64,000 nt of DNA from positions 186,001 through 250,000 of the forward strand of contig NZ_JAPIVP010000005.1 in NCBI RefSeq assembly GCF_026239555.1. The letters are read 5' to 3'. The position numbers and the translations under genes were made by a program. Numbering within the stretch: position 1 is the stretch's first letter; each line of letters begins with the position of its first letter. The notes beneath the pieces were generated by a model. It was not told the DNA's origin. It saw only the letters and a program-made list of their open reading frames with translations, and did not search any database. Of this stretch, positions 16,766 through 24,475 are shown one piece after another. This DNA comes from Pedobacter sp. PF22-3 (lineage in GTDB: Bacteria > Bacteroidota > Bacteroidia > Sphingobacteriales > Sphingobacteriaceae).

Positions 16766-16785
16766 TAACGTGGGGCCTGTATTGC

Positions 16786-16822
16786 AAAAAAGCCTCTGAA
16801 TTTAATTTTTCAGAGGCTTTTA
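16786..16822 (-). terminator. Rho-independent terminator of the first efp gene
   Basis: AAAAGCCTCTGAA (16788-16800) and TTCAGAGGCTTTT (16809-16821) form a perfect 13-bp stem with an eight-base loop. On the minus strand it is followed by a run of six T, 15 bases after the efp stop codon. Confidence 0.9.
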
Positions 16823-16836
16823 ATATGAGTTTAAAA

Positions 16837-17397
16837 TTATTTTACACGCTCAACGTAATCGCCGGTGCGGGTATCAATTTTAATTTTATCGCCCTGGTTC
16901 ACGAACATTGGAACTTTAACTTCGACACCATTTTCTAATGTAGCTGCTTTAAGTGCATTTGTTGAAGTATCGCCTTTAACAGCAGGCTCTGAATAAGTAA
17001 TTTCAAATTCTGCAAAGTTTGGTAATTGTGCCATAATGGCTTCATCGCTTTCCATAGAAACAATGATGTTCATACCTTCTTTTAGGAATTTAATAGCCGA
17101 ACCAAATAAAGATTTCTCTACATTGAACTGCTCGTAACTACTGTTGTCCATTACAACCAAATAATCACCTTCTTCATATAAATATTGATAGTCGTTTGTT
17201 TCAACACGGCATATTTCTACAGCCTCGTCGGTATTCATACGTGCTTCAACAATTCTGCCCGATTTAATGTTACGGAATTTCCCTGTGTAAAACGCTCCGC
17301 CTTTTCCTGGCGTACGGTGATTCCACTCGTCAACAGTAACCAGTTCGTTGTTGATACGTAGAATGTTACCTGTTTTAATTTCTGATGCTTTTGCCAT
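16837..17397 (-). CDS. efp: Elongation factor P, canonical-loop paralogue
   Basis: 186 residues: three beta-barrel domains (KOW-like 1-65, OB 66-128, C-terminal OB 129-186). The loop that reaches the peptidyl-transferase centre reads TPGKGGAF, with Lys32 aligned to the lysine modified in Escherichia coli (Lys34). The C-terminal signature is VNQGDKIKIDTRTGDYVER. EF-P relieves ribosome stalling at polyproline. A second EF-P gene lies 131 bases upstream; ungapped comparison gives 129 of 186 identical residues by my count. Ends at a strong terminator. No EpmA or other modifying enzyme is in the window. Confidence 0.95.
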   Translation of the reverse strand: MAKASEIKTGNILRINNELVTVDEWNHRTPGKGGAFYTGKFRNIKSGRIVEARMNTDEAVEICRVETNDYQYLYEEGDYLVVMDNSSYEQFNVEKSLFGSAIKFLKEGMNIIVSMESDEAIMAQLPNFAEFEITYSEPAVKGDTSTNALKAATLENGVEVKVPMFVNQGDKIKIDTRTGDYVERVK

Positions 17398-17443
17398 ATT
17401 GTGTTATCCCAAATTGGGGGTTTATTTTAGTTTTTCGTGACGG

Positions 17444-17451
17444 CAAAGGTA
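17444..17451 (-). promoter_or_regulatory. TAnnTTTG -7 box of the first efp gene
   Basis: Minus strand TACCTTTG, 46 bases before the start codon, in the 131-base gap between the two efp genes. It suggests that this paralogue has its own promoter. The -33 region is poor. Confidence 0.4.
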
Positions 17452-17528
17452 AAATTATTTTAATAAAAACCTATAAAGGTTTAAGGCATAAGGCTTAGGG
17501 TTTAAGAAAAATTTAAACCTTTGTTGTC

Positions 17529-18089
17529 CTATTTTACCCGCTCCATATATTCGCCCGTTTTAGTGTCAATCTTTACTTTATCTCCCTGATTGATAAATAA
17601 GGGAACCCTGATTTCTGCACCAGTTTCTACAGTGGCATATTTTTGCGCGCTGGTAGAGGTATCGCCTTTTACGGCAGGTTCTGAATAGGTAATCTCCAGC
17701 TCTACACTATTAGGCAGTTGGGCAACAATAGGCTCATCGCTTTCAAAAGCAATGGTCACATTCATGCCTTCTTTTAAGAATTTAATCGAACTGCCAAAAA
17801 GTAGTTTTGGGATGTTGTGTTGTTCGAAAGTATTGTTGTCCATCACAACCAGGTAGTCGCCATCCTCATATAGGTATTGATAATCGTTGGTTTCTACCCT
17901 GCAAATGGTTACCTCTTCATCTGTCCGGAAACGGTATTCTACAATTTTGCCGGTTTTTACATTGCGCATGCGGGCCTGATAAAAAGCCCTTAAATTTCCC
18001 GGAGTACGGTGGATATATTCTTCTACACTTACCAACTCTCCGTTAAAACGAAGCACGTTTCCGCTTTTTACTTCTGATGCCTTTGCCAT
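17529..18089 (-). CDS. efp: Elongation factor P, second paralogue with altered loop
   Basis: 186 residues with the same three-domain EF-P layout and the ending INQGDKVKIDTKTGEYMER. The ribosome-facing loop reads TPGNLRAF: the lysine of its neighbour is replaced by Asn32, followed by Leu33 and Arg34. The canonical lysine modification is therefore not possible, although Arg34 is near the tip. The frame is open upstream to 18131, but MAKASEV at 18089 aligns with the paralogue's start, and a promoter-like box (18129-18136) lies inside the longer frame. As I recall, a PGNLRAF loop is seen in other Cytophagia/Sphingobacteriia EF-P proteins. Confidence 0.93.
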   Translation of the reverse strand: MAKASEVKSGNVLRFNGELVSVEEYIHRTPGNLRAFYQARMRNVKTGKIVEYRFRTDEEVTICRVETNDYQYLYEDGDYLVVMDNNTFEQHNIPKLLFGSSIKFLKEGMNVTIAFESDEPIVAQLPNSVELEITYSEPAVKGDTSTSAQKYATVETGAEIRVPLFINQGDKVKIDTKTGEYMERVK

Positions 18090-18128
18090 TTTATGATAGT
18101 GAATATTATTTTGTTGTGGATTAAAAAT

Positions 18129-18136
18129 CAAAGTTA
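18129..18136 (-). promoter_or_regulatory. TAnnTTTG -7 box of the second efp gene
   Basis: Minus strand TAACTTTG, 40 bases before the chosen ATG; a TTTTG lies 24 bases further upstream, slightly beyond ideal spacing. Supports the start at 18089. Confidence 0.45.
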
Positions 18137-18587
18137 AAAAATGCCTACAGATTTGAAAAGCAAAACCATCATTAATCGCGCGGGAAAGCGTAGCTTTTTT
18201 TCAATCTTTTTAATGTTTGTAAGTGTAAAACGATAAACAGCTTTACAAAGGGCGGGCTGTGTAATGGATATCGTGTGGGGCGGGTAAGAACAAAAAAACT
18301 TAATATAAAAGAAATGCCTTTGGGAACCACTCCAAAGGCATAATCAACCTAAACCTCAAACTAAACTATGAAAAACTCTTTGCCTTTTAAGGGCTATATA
18401 TTTTGATTCCGAAAACGGAAAATATGATCTTTTACTTAGAGAGATAAATTAAAATAATTGTTTCTCTTTTTGGTGGTGCAAAGGTAGATATAATTTTTGA
18501 ATTGCAAAATATTTTTTAAAAAAATTATTTATAATACAAATGCATGACAAAAAAGGCTGTTTCATAAGTGGTTAATTATAGTTTAAC
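18137..18587. other. Gene-free 450-base interval upstream of efp
   Basis: Holds a strong hairpin (18314-18341), a smaller TTCCG-AAAA-CGGAA hairpin near 18408-18421, and a 12-codon frame at 18368-18406 (MKNSLPFKGYIF) preceded by CCTCAAACTAAACT. The 12-codon start resembles the first residues of some Bacteroidota outer-membrane receptors as I recall them, so it may be a leader peptide or a gene remnant. The rest is AT-rich. No tRNA or known RNA recognised. Confidence 0.4.
18314..18341 (-). terminator. Hairpin, possible terminator of the ABC ATPase transcript
   Basis: ATGCCTTTGG (18314-18323) pairs perfectly with CCAAAGGCAT (18332-18341) across an eight-base loop. On the minus strand TTTCTTTTATATT follows, consistent with a terminator for the unit ending with the ABC gene at 18588. 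Confidence 0.5.
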
Positions 18588-19202
18588 TTACTTATAGTCT
18601 GATATTTGTATCTGATTTGTGCAGAAATCGTATTCTTGTATTTGATTTGAACCGATTATGGTAAGCCGGTCTTTTCCAAAATTTTCGATGAGTTCGCGGT
18701 ACCAACTTATTCCCTGAATGTCTAAATTACTCGTCGGCTCGTCTAAAAATAAAATTGGTGTATCTGCACAACACGCCAAAGCTAGTTTGGTTCTTTGCTT
18801 CATTCCAGACGAAAAGTATTTGATTTGTTTGTTTGTTGCTTTTTCCAATCCCAAAACACTGATCAGGTTTTTTGCATCCAGACCAGAAGCGAAATTTTTA
18901 AACCTAAAATGAAAATCAATGATCTCTTTTAGGGTAAAAGTTTCAACCAGTTCAAGATATGGTGCAGCAAGGCTGATGTAATTATAAATATTTTCTACCG
19001 GAATATCTTTCGTATCAGAAAATGAAATCTTTCCCTCTGAGGGTGATAAGCTGCCGGTTAGTACGCTTAATAAAGTCGACTTACCGGAGCCGTTAGGTCC
19101 AAGGATTGCGTAACTGTTTCCTGTGTTAAATTCAGTGCTTAAATTCCTAAAAATCCACTCTTTATTAAACCTTCTGCCAACATTTTGTAAAGTAATATTC
19201 AT
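18588..19202 (-). CDS. ABC transporter ATP-binding protein (no permease nearby)
   Basis: 204 residues, one nucleotide-binding domain: Walker A GPNGSGKST, signature FSSGMKQRTKLA, Walker B ILFLDEPTSNLD. The frame extends to 19262, but the ATG at 19202 gives MNITLQNVGRRF, the normal beginning of such a domain, and leaves 13 bases after the GNAT stop. Short like CcmA-type heme-exporter ATPases. The permease it would energise is not in the window. Lies in the same run as GNAT and the lpx genes. Confidence 0.85.
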   Translation of the reverse strand: MNITLQNVGRRFNKEWIFRNLSTEFNTGNSYAILGPNGSGKSTLLSVLTGSLSPSEGKISFSDTKDIPVENIYNYISLAAPYLELVETFTLKEIIDFHFRFKNFASGLDAKNLISVLGLEKATNKQIKYFSSGMKQRTKLALACCADTPILFLDEPTSNLDIQGISWYRELIENFGKDRLTIIGSNQIQEYDFCTNQIQISDYK

Positions 19203-19215
19203 TTGTACCAGGCGT

Positions 19216-19683
19216 TTAGGGTTTAGCGATAAGCGGTTTAGCCATGCAAACGCTGTTATCAATGCCGATATATTGTCCGTAGTTGAACGTGATGTAATAA
19301 CCTAACTTTTGATAAAGAGCAATGGCTTCAGGCTGTTTTTTCCCTGTTTCGAGTATTGTGGTGGTAAAGCCAAGTTCACTAGCCCAGTTTTCCAGCTCAG
19401 TTACAATTTTAGCAGCTATTCCCTGTTTTCGGTATTCGGGCTGCACAAACATCCTTTTTACTTCCGCTTCTGTGGTAGAGAAAGGTTTTATTGCGCCACA
19501 TGCAACCGGCAGCCCTTGCTGGTAAGCAAGAACAACCTCTTTAATGGCATCAACCTGATTAAACTGCGCATAAAAGGCATGATCATCACCATCTCTAAAA
19601 GCTAAATCCTGATCCAATAAAGCAACCAGTTTCCTGAAATCGGCATGGTCTGAATCGGTTCTGATTAGCTTTAAATCATTCAT
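19216..19683 (-). CDS. GNAT-family N-acetyltransferase
   Basis: 155 residues, a single GNAT domain. The acetyl-CoA site is visible in VKRMFVQPEYRKQGIAAKI (the R/Q-x-x-G-x-A loop), followed by TTILETGKKQPEAIALYQKLGY. Transfers acetyl from acetyl-CoA to an amine; the substrate cannot be inferred. Sits 71 bases downstream of lpxA and 13 upstream of the ABC gene on the same strand. Confidence 0.88.
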   Translation of the reverse strand: MNDLKLIRTDSDHADFRKLVALLDQDLAFRDGDDHAFYAQFNQVDAIKEVVLAYQQGLPVACGAIKPFSTTEAEVKRMFVQPEYRKQGIAAKIVTELENWASELGFTTTILETGKKQPEAIALYQKLGYYITFNYGQYIGIDNSVCMAKPLIAKP

Positions 19684-19754
19684 TAATATTTTTTCGATTT
19701 TGTTTAAGGCTGGGTTTTCACCTTCCGCCTTAAACCTTTCAACCCTCTGCCTTA

Positions 19755-20540
19755 CTAACTGCCCATGCCAAAACCCTTCATTACCCCACGGTTAGAATTG
19801 CGGATAAAATCTACAATTTCATCACGGATTTCGGTAGGCTTAAATTCAGCTTCGATCATGTCTAAAGCTTTTGTTACGTTATTGTGTTTTACAAAAAGTA
19901 CGCGGTAAATTTCTTGAATCTCATCAATCTGCTCATTAGTAAAACCTCTTCTACGCAAACCAACAGAATTGATACCTGCATAAGAAAGGGGCTCGCGAGC
20001 TGCTTTAACATACGGCGGCACATCTTTACGTACCAATGAACCACCAGTTACAAAGGCATAAGAGCCTACTTTAACAAATTGATGTATGGCAACTAAACCT
20101 GCTAAAACTACATTGTTTCCAATCGTAATGTGGCCGGCCAAGGTGGTGCTGTTTGAAAAAATACAGTTATTTCCAACCTCACAATCGTGCGCAATGTGCG
20201 AGTAGGCCTGAATTAGGCAATTACTACCTATTGTGGTTTTCCATTTATCTTTTGTACCACGGTTAATGGTTACACACTCGCGGATGGTGGTATTATCACC
20301 AATTTCTGCAGTAGTAATTTCTCCTGCAAATTTTAAATCCTGTGGTTCGCCAGAAATAACAGCACCGGGAAAGATCCTACAGTTTTTACCGATCCGTGCG
20401 CCATCCATAATGGTCACATTCGATCCGATCCAGGTTCCCTCGCCAATCACAACGTCTTTATGTATGACTACAAAAGGTTCAATTACCACGTTTTCGGCAA
20501 TTTTTGCCTGAGGATGTATGTATGCTAAGGGTTGTATCAT
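19755..20540 (-). CDS. lpxA: Acyl-[ACP]-UDP-N-acetylglucosamine O-acyltransferase
   Basis: 261 residues, a left-handed beta-helix of hexapeptide repeats (IGEGTWIGSNVTIMDG, IGKNCRIFPGAVI) with the catalytic His in SHIAHDCEVG and a C-terminal helical part (IDEIQEIYRVLF). Catalyses the first step of lipid A synthesis. The start overlaps the stop of lpxC/fabZ (TAATG), the usual Bacteroidota arrangement. Confidence 0.95.
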   Translation of the reverse strand: MIQPLAYIHPQAKIAENVVIEPFVVIHKDVVIGEGTWIGSNVTIMDGARIGKNCRIFPGAVISGEPQDLKFAGEITTAEIGDNTTIRECVTINRGTKDKWKTTIGSNCLIQAYSHIAHDCEVGNNCIFSNSTTLAGHITIGNNVVLAGLVAIHQFVKVGSYAFVTGGSLVRKDVPPYVKAAREPLSYAGINSVGLRRRGFTNEQIDEIQEIYRVLFVKHNNVTKALDMIEAEFKPTEIRDEIVDFIRNSNRGVMKGFGMGS

Positions 20541-21952
20541 TATTGGGCGGGTTCTGCTTGTTTAATTTTTGAAATTTGAGCCATCATTTCGGCCTCGACA
20601 ACGATTTTTTCGCCAACCATACCCACACCTTTCATCTGGGCAATGCCCCTTCTGATCGGTTCGAGTAAATCGCAGCGGAAAACGATGGTGTCGCCAGGTA
20701 AAACCTGTGCCCTAAATCGTACGTTATCTATTTTTAAGAAATACGTTAAGTAATTCCTCGGATCAGGAACGGTACTAAGTACTAAGATACCTCCAACCTG
20801 TGCCATGGCCTCAATCTGGATTACGCCGGGAAAAACCGGTGCGCCAGGAAAGTGCCCTTTAAAAAACTCTTCGTTCATGGTTACGTTTTTAACGCCTACC
20901 ACATGGTTTTTAGAAAGCTCTAATATTTTATCTACAAATAAAAATGGTTGACGGTGAGGCAAAATGTCCATGATCTGAACCACATCATATAATGGTTTTG
21001 CACTTGGGTCGTATACCTTTTGTATTTTTTTGTTTTTCTCTTTTTTAATGGCTGCTTTAATCTTTTTGGCAAAAGCAACGTTTGCCGCATGGCCTGGACG
21101 GGCGGCCATAATATGGCCTTTTAAGTGCATACCAACCAAGGCTAAATCGCCTATCATATCCAAAAGTTTATGACGTGCGGGCTCGTTCTGATAACGAAGT
21201 TCCATGTTGTTCAAAATCCCCTGTGGGGCAACATCAATATCCTTACGGTTAAATAATTTGGCCAGGTGGCTTAATTCATCCTTGGTAACTTCTTTGTCAA
21301 CAATTACAATGGCGTTATTTAAATCGCCACCCTTAATTAAATTATGTGATAGCTGATATTCCAGTTCATGTAAAAAACAGAAGGTGCGGCAAGATGCAAT
21401 TTCTTTCTTAAACTCTGCAATGGTGTTAATTCCTGCGTGCTGGCTACCCAGAACAGGAGAGTTGTAATCGATCATGCAGGTAAAACGATAATCGTCTAAC
21501 GGCATGGCCACAATTTCTACTTTTCTATCCTCTTCGGTATAGGTAATGTTATGTGGAATGGTAAAATACTCGCGATCTGCATTTTGCTCAACTGTGCCTA
21601 CTTCTTCCAATAAATCAACAAACTGAATAGAACTCCCGTCCATAATTGGTGTTTCCGGACCGTCTAATTTAATAAGGACATTATCAAGGTCCATACCAAC
21701 CAGAGATGCCATTACATGCTCTACAGTACTTACGCTAGCGCCATTTTGGGTAAGCGTAGTGCCTCGTGAGGTATCGGTAACATTATCTGCATCAGCTTCG
21801 ATAATTGGGTGGCCATCTAAATCAATACGCTGAAATTTAAAGCCATGATTTTCGGGGGCAGGGCAAAATGTTAAAGTCACATTAGCACCAGTGTGTAAAC
21901 CAACACCAGATGCTGATATTTCTTGTTTAATCGTTTTTTGTCTAACGTTCAT
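20540..21952 (-). CDS. lpxC/fabZ: Bifunctional LpxC deacetylase / FabZ dehydratase
   Basis: 470 residues. Residues 1-about 300 are LpxC, the UDP-3-O-acyl-GlcNAc zinc deacetylase: start VRQKTIKQEISASGVGLHTG, zinc His in STVEHVMASL, DGPETPIMDGSS, and HKLLDMIGDLALVG with zinc His and Asp. Residues about 320-470 are FabZ, the 3-hydroxyacyl-ACP dehydratase hotdog: LPHRQPFLFVDKI, then GHFPGAPVFPGV and IEAMAQ. This fusion is the normal form in Bacteroidota and links lipid A commitment to supply of hydroxyacyl-ACP. Overlaps lpxD by 11 bases and lpxA by one. Confidence 0.96.
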   Translation of the reverse strand: MNVRQKTIKQEISASGVGLHTGANVTLTFCPAPENHGFKFQRIDLDGHPIIEADADNVTDTSRGTTLTQNGASVSTVEHVMASLVGMDLDNVLIKLDGPETPIMDGSSIQFVDLLEEVGTVEQNADREYFTIPHNITYTEEDRKVEIVAMPLDDYRFTCMIDYNSPVLGSQHAGINTIAEFKKEIASCRTFCFLHELEYQLSHNLIKGGDLNNAIVIVDKEVTKDELSHLAKLFNRKDIDVAPQGILNNMELRYQNEPARHKLLDMIGDLALVGMHLKGHIMAARPGHAANVAFAKKIKAAIKKEKNKKIQKVYDPSAKPLYDVVQIMDILPHRQPFLFVDKILELSKNHVVGVKNVTMNEEFFKGHFPGAPVFPGVIQIEAMAQVGGILVLSTVPDPRNYLTYFLKIDNVRFRAQVLPGDTIVFRCDLLEPIRRGIAQMKGVGMVGEKIVVEAEMMAQISKIKQAEPAQ

Positions 21953-23018
21953 TGTGTAATGTATTCTTTTCCAGTTCAGCGATGAGTTTTTTCAACTCCT
22001 CTTCGAGCTTATTAATTCTTTTCTCAACATCTGGAAGATGTTTGAAAATGACTGATGCACGCATCCAGTTGCGCAATGGTTGCGCCGGACTACCATGCCA
22101 TTGTTTATTTTCTTCTGTGATATTAAAATTTATACCTGCCTGTGCACCAATCTGCGTACCCTTTGCTAAGGTTAGGTGTCCGGCTATACCAACCTGCCCG
22201 CCAACTACGCTGTTAGAGCCAATTTTTGTACTTCCAGAGATACCCGATTGTGCTGCTAAAACAGTGTTCTCGCCAATTTCTACATTGTGCGCAATCTGGA
22301 TCAGGTTATCAATTTTTGCGCCTTTTTTTACAATTGTTGATCCCATTGTTGCACGATCTACTGTGGTATTTGCACCAATTTCCACGTCATCCTCAATGAT
22401 AACGTTTCCAATCTGGGGAATTTTATTGTAAGTGCCGTCTTTTTGTGGGGCAAAACCAAAACCATCACTTCCGATAACAGTATTGGCATGGATGACCACT
22501 CTGCTACCGATTATAGAATTGTGATAAATTTTTACACCAGGAAAAAATGTGCTGTTTTTGCCAATCTTAGAATTTGCACCAATAAAGGTTTGTGCATTTA
22601 TTTTACAGCCATCGGCAATCTCTACATTTTCGGCAACATAGGCAAAAGCATCAATAAACACGTTATTGCCAATTTTAGCTGTAGGATGAACGAAGGCCAG
22701 TTTATCAATGCCAGATTGTAGGGCTTGGGCGTTAATGGCTTCGTTATATTTATCCAATAAGATCGTAAATGCACTATATGGATTTTCAACACGGATTAAT
22801 GTGCTGGTATAAGGCTGTGTAGGGGCAAAGTCTTTAGATACGATAACAACCGACGCCTGAGTAGAATACAAAAAGTTTTCGTACTTAGGGTTCGAAAGAA
22901 AAGACAATGAGCCTTCCTTTCCGTCTTCTATTTTAGAAAGTTCGGTAACGGCTACATCAGGGTTACCATCAATGGAACCGTTCAGAAACTGACTTATCTG
23001 CGTGGCAGTAAATTGCAT
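21942..23018 (-). CDS. lpxD: UDP-3-O-(3-hydroxyacyl)glucosamine N-acyltransferase
   Basis: 358 residues. An N-terminal uridine-binding domain (MQFTATQISQFLNG, SFLSNPKYENFLY) is followed by hexapeptide repeats and the catalytic His in AHNVEIGENTVLAAQ, with a C-terminal coiled helix (VEKRINKLEEELKKLIAEL) for trimer packing. Adds the second acyl chain of lipid A. First gene of the lpxD-lpxC/fabZ-lpxA unit; a near-consensus promoter ends a few bases before its ATG, so the message may be leaderless. Confidence 0.95.
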   Translation of the reverse strand: MQFTATQISQFLNGSIDGNPDVAVTELSKIEDGKEGSLSFLSNPKYENFLYSTQASVVIVSKDFAPTQPYTSTLIRVENPYSAFTILLDKYNEAINAQALQSGIDKLAFVHPTAKIGNNVFIDAFAYVAENVEIADGCKINAQTFIGANSKIGKNSTFFPGVKIYHNSIIGSRVVIHANTVIGSDGFGFAPQKDGTYNKIPQIGNVIIEDDVEIGANTTVDRATMGSTIVKKGAKIDNLIQIAHNVEIGENTVLAAQSGISGSTKIGSNSVVGGQVGIAGHLTLAKGTQIGAQAGINFNITEENKQWHGSPAQPLRNWMRASVIFKHLPDVEKRINKLEEELKKLIAELEKNTLHNER

Positions 23019-23022
23019 CGTA

Positions 23023-23053
23023 CAAAGGTATATGTTAAATTGATATGAACAAA
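23023..23053 (-). promoter_or_regulatory. Bacteroidota-type promoter of the lpx operon
   Basis: On the minus strand TTTG (23053-23050), 19 bases, then TACCTTTG (23030-23023): an exact match to the Bacteroidota sigma-A consensus TTTG-N19-21-TAnnTTTG. The box ends five bases before the lpxD ATG, placing the transcription start at or next to the A of the start codon. Confidence 0.7.
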
Positions 23054-23140
23054 AAAACCTGCATGGGTTAAACGGGGTATTATTTGCACAATAATAAGAG
23101 TTAAAACGGCACTGAAAGTCAAATATTTTGTTAAAAAAAC

Positions 23141-24364
23141 TTAAATCCCTCTTGGGTAACAGAGGATATATTTTTCTACTGTTTTCTGTAGCGACTCCAG
23201 ATTAGACAAATCAGAAGCCTTTGCAATATCAACAATATCGTTATTTTTCATTAAAATCTTAATATTCCCAACCCCTGCATTATATGCGCGGTTTTGAATA
23301 GAATCTGTGAAAACAAAATAACGGGCCTCTTCTGGTTTGATTTCCAGTAAATTAACTGCCGCATCCTGCAAAAAGTTTACACGGTCGGTATCAGCCCTTT
23401 CATTGCCCATTTCTACTTTGTAAAGATTTCTGGAAGTGAGCATTTTACATAACGTAGACAAAATTTTATCTTCATGTTTGGTCCAAACCTTAACGGCGGC
23501 ATAAATATCCTGGTCATCAAGGTTGGTAAAATGCTCGAGATTTTCGTGCTGCGCAAAGAAATTACCTTCGTTTATATCGTTTTTTAAAAAATAATTTAAA
23601 GATGGCGAAGCAAATAAGTTTTCTCCAGCAGCAGATAATTCTTTTGCACGTTCCAATAATTTCACCAAAATCATCTCTCCTGATATTACTGTTTTGTGCA
23701 GGTAAACCTGCCAATACATCAGCCTGCGGGCAATTAAAAATTTCTCAATGGAATAAATACCTTTCTCTTCAATCACCAGGTCATCATCGTAAACATTGAA
23801 CATTTTAATGATCCGGTCAAAACTGATTACGCCTTCGCTTACACCTGTAAAAAAGCTATCGCGGTTTAAATAATCCATTCTATCGAGATCTAACTGGCCG
23901 GAAATCAATTGATGAAGAAATTTTTTAGGGTAGGTGCCGTTAAAAATCTCAATGGCATGGGTTAAGCGGCCATCAAAATGGGCATTCAGATCCTGCATCA
24001 GCTTTGCTGAGATATCTTCGTGCCTGATGCCGGTAACCAAAGAGTGCTCCAACGCATGCGAAAAAGGCCCATGTCCGATATCGTGCAATAAAATGGCCAA
24101 AATGGCGGCTTCTTCTTCACCATCGGTTATGATGTGTCCTTTACTTTTTAAAAGATTGATGGCCAAACTCATTAAGTGCATGGCGCCCAAGGCATGGTGA
24201 AAACGCGTGTGTAAAGCTCCTGGATAAACCAAATGTGTCATTCCAAGCTGTTTGATATAGCGCAAACGCTGGAAATAAGGATGTGAAATCACATCGTAAA
24301 CCAATTCGGACGGGATACTGATGAAGCCGTAAACCGGATCATTTATTATTTTCTTCTTGTTCAA
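23141..24364 (-). CDS. HD-domain phosphohydrolase (dGTPase-like)
   Basis: 407 residues. Metal-binding HD motifs: TRFHHALGAMHL, AAILAILLHDIGHGPFSH (HD pair), ALEH, and SGQLDLDRMDYLNRDSFFTG. This is the SAMHD1/YdhJ-like branch that hydrolyses nucleoside triphosphates or other phosphoesters; the substrate is unknown. Conserved next to lpxD and divergent from porX, as commonly seen in Bacteroidota. Cytoplasmic. Confidence 0.9.
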   Translation of the reverse strand: MNKKKIINDPVYGFISIPSELVYDVISHPYFQRLRYIKQLGMTHLVYPGALHTRFHHALGAMHLMSLAINLLKSKGHIITDGEEEAAILAILLHDIGHGPFSHALEHSLVTGIRHEDISAKLMQDLNAHFDGRLTHAIEIFNGTYPKKFLHQLISGQLDLDRMDYLNRDSFFTGVSEGVISFDRIIKMFNVYDDDLVIEEKGIYSIEKFLIARRLMYWQVYLHKTVISGEMILVKLLERAKELSAAGENLFASPSLNYFLKNDINEGNFFAQHENLEHFTNLDDQDIYAAVKVWTKHEDKILSTLCKMLTSRNLYKVEMGNERADTDRVNFLQDAAVNLLEIKPEEARYFVFTDSIQNRAYNAGVGNIKILMKNNDIVDIAKASDLSNLESLQKTVEKYILCYPRGI

Positions 24365-24475
24365 TCGTTAAAAATAGTTAAATAGATAGATACGGTACAA
24401 AAATTGCTATTTTTATTTATAGTTTGAATTACCTGCCGTAATTAAACGGCAATAGTGATCTATTTTTACAAAAAC

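Noticed and set aside
16590..16785. 6S RNA next to the cyclo-ligase gene
   Set aside because: The neighbourhood is typical in proteobacteria, but the bases here match the R1 element and show no long 6S-type bubble helix.
17529..18131. Longer start for the second EF-P (14 extra residues)
   Set aside because: The paralogue and family start at MAKASE, and a promoter-like box lies in the extension.
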